Origin: JAEVZK01 sp038202925
GTDB lineage: Bacteria; Armatimonadota; Fimbriimonadia; Fimbriimonadales; Fimbriimonadaceae
Assembly (NCBI GenBank): GCA_038202925.1
Contig: JBBREM010000085.1
Location: 1 to 10,771, forward strand
Length of the DNA: 10,771 nucleotides
Direction: 5' to 3'
Positions 6,306-10,771 of this stretch are shown in pieces. Under the pieces are notes generated by a model. That model was given only the letters and a program-made list of their open reading frames with translations. It did no database searches and was not told the DNA's origin. The stretch's first letter is position 1; each line of letters opens with the position of its first letter. The position numbers and the translations under genes are program-made.

Positions 6306-6608
6306 TTGCCCTTCCGTCTTTTCTTCCAGCCCGAAGCCCTCTTACAGCTGTATCAACTCGAGCATGGCGATGCGGCGAAGGATCTTAAGAAGCTCAAGAA
6401 GGTGAGAAATTGCCTCGGGCTGATCGAAACGAACCCCAAGCATCCCGAGTTGCATTCGCACAAGTATCGCGAGCTAAAGGGATTGAGCGGCGAAGATGTT
6501 TGGGAATCGTATGTCGAGAATCAAGCGTCGGCGGCCCGGAGGGTTTTCTGGCACTACGGGCCTGAGAAGGACGTCCTCACGATCGTTGCGATAACCGCGC
6601 ATCCGTAG
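6306..6608 (+). CDS. Type II toxin, RelE/ParE superfamily, TTG start
   Basis: This is a 100-residue protein. The C-terminal half carries RelE/ParE-like strands: HKYRELKGLSGEDVWESYV (52-70), AARRVFWHYG (76-85) and LTIVAITAHP (91-100), with conserved Arg78 or Arg79 and a C-terminal His-Pro. RelE homologues cut mRNA on the ribosome, while ParE homologues poison gyrase; the sequence alone does not decide which applies. No ATG or GTG start is available: the frame is closed by a TGA at 6279-6281, and the only sensible initiator is TTG at 6306. It has GAGGA (6292-6296) 9 nt upstream, inside the end of the antitoxin gene, and lies 5 nt after the antitoxin TAA. A weak TTG start would keep the toxin below its antitoxin. 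Both genes look intact. Confidence 0.8.
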   Translation: MPFRLFFQPEALLQLYQLEHGDAAKDLKKLKKVRNCLGLIETNPKHPELHSHKYRELKGLSGEDVWESYVENQASAARRVFWHYGPEKDVLTIVAITAHP

Positions 6609-6614
6609 TAAGGG

Positions 6615-6635
6615 GCCGCAGGGCATCGTTGCGGC
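6615..6635 (+). terminator. Weak hairpin after the toxin gene
   Basis: GCCGCA (6615-6620) and TGCGGC (6630-6635) form a 6-bp GC-rich stem with a 9-nt loop, 6 nt after the toxin stop. No T-run follows, so this is only a possible terminator. The rest of the gap to 6753 shows nothing clear. Confidence 0.25.
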
Positions 6636-6753
6636 GAGTGCGCCGTCTCTGTAGATGCGACCTCTTCACATCGGTCGAAATCGTTGTTGTCGGTGATACA
6701 AAGTTCTCATGGCCATGGAAGGTTTGATCCCTTTGGCGTTCTAAGGCTTCTAA

Positions 6754-8583
6754 ATGGAAGAGATGCGCGAAAACGCGATCGATATGCCCCGTCCCGAATA
6801 CCCTCGGCCTAGCTTCGTGCGCGAGGAGTGGGTGAACCTGAACGGCATTTGGGAGTTCACCTACGATCACGGCTCGCGTGGCCGGCGCATGAATTGGCAG
6901 GATGGCCGCGAATTCGAGGGGCGCATCCTGGTTCCGTTCGCCTATCAGACCGAGATGAGCGGGATCAACGACAAGGGCGTGCACGAGGTCGTGTGGTACG
7001 CCCGGTCGTTCGACTTCAAAGAGGAGTGGAAGGGCCGCGACTTGCTCATCCACTTCGGCGCCGTCGACTATGCCTGCACGGTGTACGTGAACGGCATCGA
7101 AGTCGGCCACAACAAGGGCGGGCATGTACCGTTCTCCTTCGACGTCGCGCCGTATTGCCGGATGGGCGAGAACAGGCTCACGCTTCGCGTCGAGGATGCG
7201 CTCGACCCCTTCCAGCCGCGCGGCAAGCAGTCGAGCACGGGCCTTCCCCACGGCATCGACTATTACTGCACGACGGGCATCTGGCAGACGGTGTGGCTCG
7301 AGCCGGTCAGCCCAATCCGCATCGACAGCCTGCGCATCACGCCGGTCATTCACGAGCAGTCCTTCGAGCTGAAGATTTACCTGCACGCGCCGAGCTCGGA
7401 CTGGGTGGTCGAGGCCGACGTTTACGACAACGGTGAGCATGTGGCCGGGATGTCTAAGCGCATTAACAGCGCGGCCGCTCGGCTGTTCGTTAAGGTGCCG
7501 GATGCCAAGCTCTGGTCGCCCGAGCATCCGCATTTGTACGACTTATGCGTGCGTCTGAAGCGCGCCAACGGCGAGATCGTCGACGAGATCGGCTCCTACG
7601 TCGGGCTGCGCTCAGTCAAGTTGCGCGATGGGCACATGTGGGTGAATGAAGAGCCCATTTATCTGAAGATGGTGCTCGACCAGGGGTATTGGCCGGAGAG
7701 CTACTTGACCGCGCCGACCGACGAGGCGCTAAAGGCGGATGTCGAATGGGCGAAGAAGTTTGGCTACAACGGCATTCGCAAGCACCAGAAGATCGAGGAC
7801 CCCCGCTGGCTGTACTGGTGCGACAAGCTCGGGATGCTGGTGTGGGGCGAGATGGCGAACTCGCGCGCCTGGTCGAGCGAGACCGAGGAGATGCTGCAGG
7901 CGGAATGGGTGCGGGCCATCGAGCGCGATGTCAACCATCCGTGCATCGTGGCATGGGTCCCGGTGAACGAGAGCATGGGCTTCCCCGAGCTGGAGACCGG
8001 GCATCCAGGGCAGTACGCGTTCGTCGAGCGGATCGTCACCGCGACGCGCAAGCTCGATCCCGATCGGCCGGTGATTGATAACGACGGCTGGGAGCATACG
8101 GACGTCAGCGACATCATCGCCATCCACGACTACACGCCCAACGCGGCGGAGCTGCGCGCGCGGTATGCGGAAACGATGGAGGGCGGCAAGTTGCCGCTAC
8201 TGACCTGGCTGCCGAACAAGCCGGTGTTCACGCGCGGCTCGCGCCACTGGGGCCAGCCGATCATGCTGACCGAGGTCGGCGGCTTCCTCTACATCCCGCC
8301 CGACGTACCGGAGGACCAACTCGACATGCTGTACGGCAACTACGGCTCGATTCGAACCTACGAGGAGTTGGTCGAGAAGTACCGCGACCTCATGGAAGGT
8401 ATCGCCTCGCTAGGCTTCGTGACCGGCTTTTGCTACACGCAGCTCACGGATGTGGAGCAAGAGATGAACGGCCTCCTAACCTACGACCGCCGCCCCAAGG
8501 TGCCGCCGGAGGATATTGCGAATATCCACCAGGAGCTGTTCCACGCAAGAATCGCAAGCATCACGGCTCGGGCCGGTGCGTGA
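6754..8583 (+). CDS. Glycoside hydrolase family 2 enzyme (beta-galactosidase/beta-glucuronidase-like)
   Basis: This 609-residue protein has the GH2 layout. A sugar-binding jelly-roll domain spans about 20-185, with VNLNGIWEF at 27-35, WYARSF at 81-86 and VYVNGIEVG at 110-118. An Ig-like sandwich follows at about 186-288, then a TIM barrel from about 290. The acid/base is Glu406 in WVPVNES (401-407), and the probable nucleophile is Glu507 in MLTEVGGF (504-511). GH2 enzymes are retaining beta-glycosidases (galactosidase, glucuronidase, mannosidase); the exact substrate is not readable here. The protein has no signal peptide and lacks the extra C-terminal domains of LacZ, so it is probably cytoplasmic and acts on imported oligosaccharides. 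The ATG at 6754 has a weak AAGG 7 nt upstream. It is followed at 143 nt and in the same direction by two further clan GH-A glycosidases, which suggests a glycoside-utilisation cluster. Confidence 0.9.
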   Translation: MEEMRENAIDMPRPEYPRPSFVREEWVNLNGIWEFTYDHGSRGRRMNWQDGREFEGRILVPFAYQTEMSGINDKGVHEVVWYARSFDFKEEWKGRDLLIHFGAVDYACTVYVNGIEVGHNKGGHVPFSFDVAPYCRMGENRLTLRVEDALDPFQPRGKQSSTGLPHGIDYYCTTGIWQTVWLEPVSPIRIDSLRITPVIHEQSFELKIYLHAPSSDWVVEADVYDNGEHVAGMSKRINSAAARLFVKVPDAKLWSPEHPHLYDLCVRLKRANGEIVDEIGSYVGLRSVKLRDGHMWVNEEPIYLKMVLDQGYWPESYLTAPTDEALKADVEWAKKFGYNGIRKHQKIEDPRWLYWCDKLGMLVWGEMANSRAWSSETEEMLQAEWVRAIERDVNHPCIVAWVPVNESMGFPELETGHPGQYAFVERIVTATRKLDPDRPVIDNDGWEHTDVSDIIAIHDYTPNAAELRARYAETMEGGKLPLLTWLPNKPVFTRGSRHWGQPIMLTEVGGFLYIPPDVPEDQLDMLYGNYGSIRTYEELVEKYRDLMEGIASLGFVTGFCYTQLTDVEQEMNGLLTYDRRPKVPPEDIANIHQELFHARIASITARAGA

Positions 8584-8595
8584 TCGGAGATGCTC

Positions 8596-8618
8596 CCCTC
8601 CCCCGCGATGGGGTAGGG
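8596..8618 (+). repeat. C/G-rich imperfect hairpin, REP-like
   Basis: CCCTCCCCC (8596-8604) pairs with GGGGTAGGG (8610-8618) at 8 of 9 positions, with a 5-nt loop. It begins 12 nt after the GH2 stop and continues into further G-runs to 8631. The C-run and G-run pattern resembles dispersed intergenic palindromes of many environmental genomes; copies elsewhere in this genome were not checked. Confidence 0.45.
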
Positions 8619-8680
8619 CTGTGGGTGGGGGCCAGTCCCACCTCCGGAACACCCGCCTCATGCAAACAATCCAACGATGC

Positions 8681-8701
8681 AAGCCGCTAATCGAGCGGCT
8701 T
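8681..8701 (+). terminator. Hairpin between the GH2 and GH1-like genes, possible partial terminator
   Basis: AAGCCGCT (8681-8688) and AGCGGCTT (8694-8701) form a perfect 8-bp stem with a 5-nt loop, followed by a loosely T-rich ACTTCGTCTT. The U-tract is interrupted, so termination may be partial. It lies 25 nt before the next ATG and could attenuate transcription into the downstream genes. Confidence 0.4.
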
Positions 8702-8715
8702 ACTTCGTCTTAACT

Positions 8716-8721
8716 GGGAGG
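8716..8721 (+). promoter_or_regulatory. Ribosome binding site of the first GH1-like gene
   Basis: GGGAGG lies 5 nt before the ATG at 8727. It is a strong Shine-Dalgarno at good spacing and fixes this start over the later in-frame Met28 codons. Confidence 0.7.
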
Positions 8722-8726
8722 ATCGC

Positions 8727-10028
8727 ATGTTAACGGAAGCACAGCCCGCCCGGGCCGCAGATGCGATAACGCGATCGAACCTTGATTCTTTGCTTGCCAG
8801 CGACTTTTTCATGTGGTCGACGGGCATCGAGGACACCTTCATCACCGATCCGCACCGCAAGACGGCGCGGGCGCTCGACGAGTACGCGCTGACGCAGCAC
8901 TACGCGAAGTGGCGGGAGGATATTGGCCTGATGGCGCAGCTTAGCGTGCGCTACGCGCGGTACGGCATCCCCTGGCACCTCATCGAGCCAGAGCGGGACC
9001 GGTTCGATTTCACCTGGCCCGACCAGACCTTCGAGCTGATGCTCGAATTGGGCATTCAGCCGATCGTGGACCTCGTGCATTACGGCACGCCGCCGTGGCT
9101 CGTGAGCGGGTTTGGGAATCCTGAGTACCCGGCGCGGGTGGCGGAGTATGCGAAGCAGATCGCGGAGCGATATAAGGGCCGCGTGTTTTGGTACACGCCG
9201 TTGAACGAGCCGCGGATCACCGCCTACTACTGCGGGCGGCTCGGCTGGTGGCCGCCTTACGGGAGGAGCTGGCGCGGGTTCGTGCAGGTGATGATCTCGG
9301 TGTGCAAAGGCATCGTCTTGACCCAGCGCGCTCTTCGCAAGGTCGATCCTGAGATCGTGTGCGCGCATGTCGATGCGACCGATCTGTATCACTCGCTCGA
9401 CCCGCGAACCGACGCGGCGGCTGAGCTGCGGCAGAACCTGGTGTTTCTGGCGCTCGACCTGGTCTCGGGAAGGGTCGATGATCGGCATCCGCTCCGAGGC
9501 TGGCTGTTGAAACACAGGGCGGAAGATTTGGATTGGTTCCTAAGTGAGCCGGTCGAGCTCGATGTGGTGGGGGTGAACCTCTATCCGATGTTCTCTGACA
9601 AGGTGGTGCTGCCAACGTCGACGGGAACGCGCGTGCGGCTGCGGTACGGGAGCGCCGACCTGATCACTCGGCTCGGAGCGATGTATTACGAGCGGTACGA
9701 GCGGCCAATCTGGATTAGCGAGACGGCGGCGGTGGGACGTCGGCGCGAGGCTTGGCTTAGGGATTCGCTGGATGCCGTGAAGGGATTGCGAGCGGGCGGC
9801 GTGCCGGTTTTTGGCTATACGTGGTGGCCGCTGTTCGCCCTCGTGGCGTGGGGCTATCGCGAGAAGGATTTAGCGTTTGAGCGCTACCTCGTGCAGATGG
9901 GCTTGTGGAATCTGCAGGTTGCGCCGGATGGCGATCTGCGCCGAATTCCGACAAAACTCGTACAATCATATCGCCAGGTGAGTCTGGCCGGATGTGAGCG
10001 AGTGGGCCTTCTAGGAGGACGATCATAA
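8727..10028 (+). CDS. Divergent GH1-like glycoside hydrolase (clan GH-A)
   Basis: This 433-residue single-domain TIM-barrel enzyme has no signal peptide. It begins with a strand resembling the GH1 entry (FFMWSTGIEDTF, 27-38). RYGIPWHLIEPERDRFDFTWPDQ (78-100) matches the GH1 R-x-x-W-x-R-I-x-P region. VHYGTPPWL (117-125) stands where GH1 has HWDLPxxL. TPLNEPR (157-163) carries the acid/base Glu161, VVGVNLYP (280-287) matches the GH1 G-x-N-x-Y strand, and WISETAAVG (329-337) carries the probable nucleophile Glu332. The nucleophile motif is SETA instead of the GH1 TENG, so the protein is at the edge of the family or in a sister family. It should be a retaining beta-glycosidase; the substrate is unknown. 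It lies downstream of the GH2 gene and overlaps the start of a second GH1-like gene by 4 nt, which points to joint expression. A non-enzymatic or altered-activity role is less likely because both glutamates are present. Confidence 0.82.
   Translation: MLTEAQPARAADAITRSNLDSLLASDFFMWSTGIEDTFITDPHRKTARALDEYALTQHYAKWREDIGLMAQLSVRYARYGIPWHLIEPERDRFDFTWPDQTFELMLELGIQPIVDLVHYGTPPWLVSGFGNPEYPARVAEYAKQIAERYKGRVFWYTPLNEPRITAYYCGRLGWWPPYGRSWRGFVQVMISVCKGIVLTQRALRKVDPEIVCAHVDATDLYHSLDPRTDAAAELRQNLVFLALDLVSGRVDDRHPLRGWLLKHRAEDLDWFLSEPVELDVVGVNLYPMFSDKVVLPTSTGTRVRLRYGSADLITRLGAMYYERYERPIWISETAAVGRRREAWLRDSLDAVKGLRAGGVPVFGYTWWPLFALVAWGYREKDLAFERYLVQMGLWNLQVAPDGDLRRIPTKLVQSYRQVSLAGCERVGLLGGRS
10013..10027 (+). 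promoter_or_regulatory. AGGAGG ribosome binding site and apparent ATA start overlapping the previous stop
   Basis: AGGAGG (10013-10018) is followed after 6 nt by ATA (10025-10027), which overlaps the TAA stop of the previous gene (10026-10028) as ATAA. This matches the geometry of a coupled ATGA junction, with the start G changed to A. The nearest in-frame ATG (10046) is 27 nt from the Shine-Dalgarno. Confidence 0.55.
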
Positions 10029-10771
10029 CCTTCCGCAGCTTTTTCATGGCGGGGTTCGAATGCGCGACGGGGTTTAACTCCGAGCACAAGCGGATCGACC
10101 AGATCAAGGCGACCCAGCACGATCAGTTGATCGATGCGGATTACGGGCTCGTGACCGAAATCGGTATCCGAACGGTGCGCGAAGGCGTGCGCTGGCCGGT
10201 CGTGGACCGCGGCGGCCGCATCAACCTACGTGAGTTGCGTCGCGTGCTGGAATCGGCGAACCGCAGCGGCGTCGAGCTGATCCTCGATCTCTTCCACTAC
10301 GGATACCCGGAAGACCTCGACATTTTCAGCGACGCCTTTGTCGACCGCTTTGAGGAGTATTGCCTTGCCGTGGCCAAGACGGTCGCCAAACACGCCGACG
10401 TGCCCGTGCACTTCACGCCGGTTAATGAGCCCTCCTACTTCGCGTGGGCCTCAGGCGAGGCGGCGAAGTTTGCGCCCTACCTGACGGGGCGGGCTTACGA
10501 CATGAAGGTCCAGTTCGTGCGAGCCGCCATTCGCGGCATCGAGGCGATTTGGTCGGTGCTGCCGTCGGCGCGCATCGTGAACGTCGATCCGATCTGCCGG
10601 GTCGCGGCTCCGGTGGGGGACGACAGCCGGGACGAGGACGTGCGGTTTTTCAATGAGGTCGCGGTCTTCGAGTGCTGGGACATGCTCGCCGGCAAGCTGC
10701 ATCCCGAGCTTGGTGGCTCGCCTCGCCATTTGGACATCATCGGGCTCAACTACTACTGGACCAACCAGTGG
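10025..10771 (+). CDS. Second divergent GH1-like glycoside hydrolase, 3' end missing
   Basis: An open frame of 249 codons runs off the right edge. It is a paralogue-like neighbour of the preceding enzyme: FFMAGFECATGFN (6-18 from the ATA), REGVRWPVVD (52-61), LFHYGYPEDLD (89-99), FTPVNEPSYF (130-139) with acid/base Glu135, and LDIIGLNYYW (236-245). The nucleophile strand lies outside the window. No signal peptide is seen. The start is ambiguous. The ATA at 10025 has an ideal AGGAGG and the ATAA overlap with the upstream stop, and it keeps the whole first barrel strand. The ATG at 10046 has no Shine-Dalgarno and would begin inside that strand, at residue 8 of this numbering. I favour the ATA, but ATA initiation is very rare, so this remains an inference. 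It probably acts with the two upstream glycosidases on related sugars. Confidence 0.82.
   Translation, partial: MTFRSFFMAGFECATGFNSEHKRIDQIKATQHDQLIDADYGLVTEIGIRTVREGVRWPVVDRGGRINLRELRRVLESANRSGVELILDLFHYGYPEDLDIFSDAFVDRFEEYCLAVAKTVAKHADVPVHFTPVNEPSYFAWASGEAAKFAPYLTGRAYDMKVQFVRAAIRGIEAIWSVLPSARIVNVDPICRVAAPVGDDSRDEDVRFFNEVAVFECWDMLAGKLHPELGGSPRHLDIIGLNYYWTNQW

Noticed and set aside
6577..7533. Minus-strand open frame of 318 codons
   Set aside because: It is antisense to the GH2 enzyme and has no domain-like sequence.

Overview
The window is GC-rich bacterial DNA, densely coded, with short intergenic gaps and no rRNA, tRNA, CRISPR or transposase genes. Lgt and a heptose-7-phosphate kinase point to a diderm-type envelope. 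A secreted sedolisin peptidase, a secreted esterase-like hydrolase and a glycoside hydrolase cluster fit a saprophytic member of a poorly sampled phylum. My best guess is Armatimonadota (Fimbriimonas-like), on gene content and the Cys-rich Lgt signature; this is inference, and Planctomycetota or Acidobacteriota are not excluded.

Left half, minus strand, read from right to left: lgt (4601 to 3807) overlaps a stand-alone D-glycero-beta-D-manno-heptose-7-phosphate kinase (3810 to 2833) by GTGA, so the two envelope genes are probably translationally coupled. Then come a strong-looking promoter with an A-rich upstream element, a hairpin at the predicted mRNA 5' end and an S53 peptidase (2732 to 1482) that appears to lack the usual long propeptide. 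A perfect 16-bp hairpin separates it from a secreted prolyl-oligopeptidase-type alpha/beta hydrolase (1415 to beyond the left edge).

Middle: the divergent region between lgt and thrC (4602-4821) holds a structured repeat. It has two direct copies and one inverted copy of a unit beginning TGCATTTCAACAC, with an 8-bp CGGAGGAA-like periodicity, and folds into a stem with 30-bp arms. Threonine synthase (4822-5937) follows on the plus strand, then a compact type II toxin-antitoxin pair (6025-6608) with its own perfect -10 box.

Right half, plus strand: a family-2 glycoside hydrolase (6754-8583), a divergent GH1-like clan GH-A enzyme (8727-10028) and a second GH1-like enzyme cut by the right edge (10025 onward). 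None of the three has a visible signal peptide, so they look like an intracellular glycoside-catabolism cassette. The last gene seems to start at a non-canonical ATA that overlaps the previous stop as ATAA, 6 nt after a perfect AGGAGG. This, the structured repeat, the apparently propeptide-less S53 peptidase and the divergent tandem GH-A enzymes are the points most worth a second look. I did not find a clearly new defence or mobile system.
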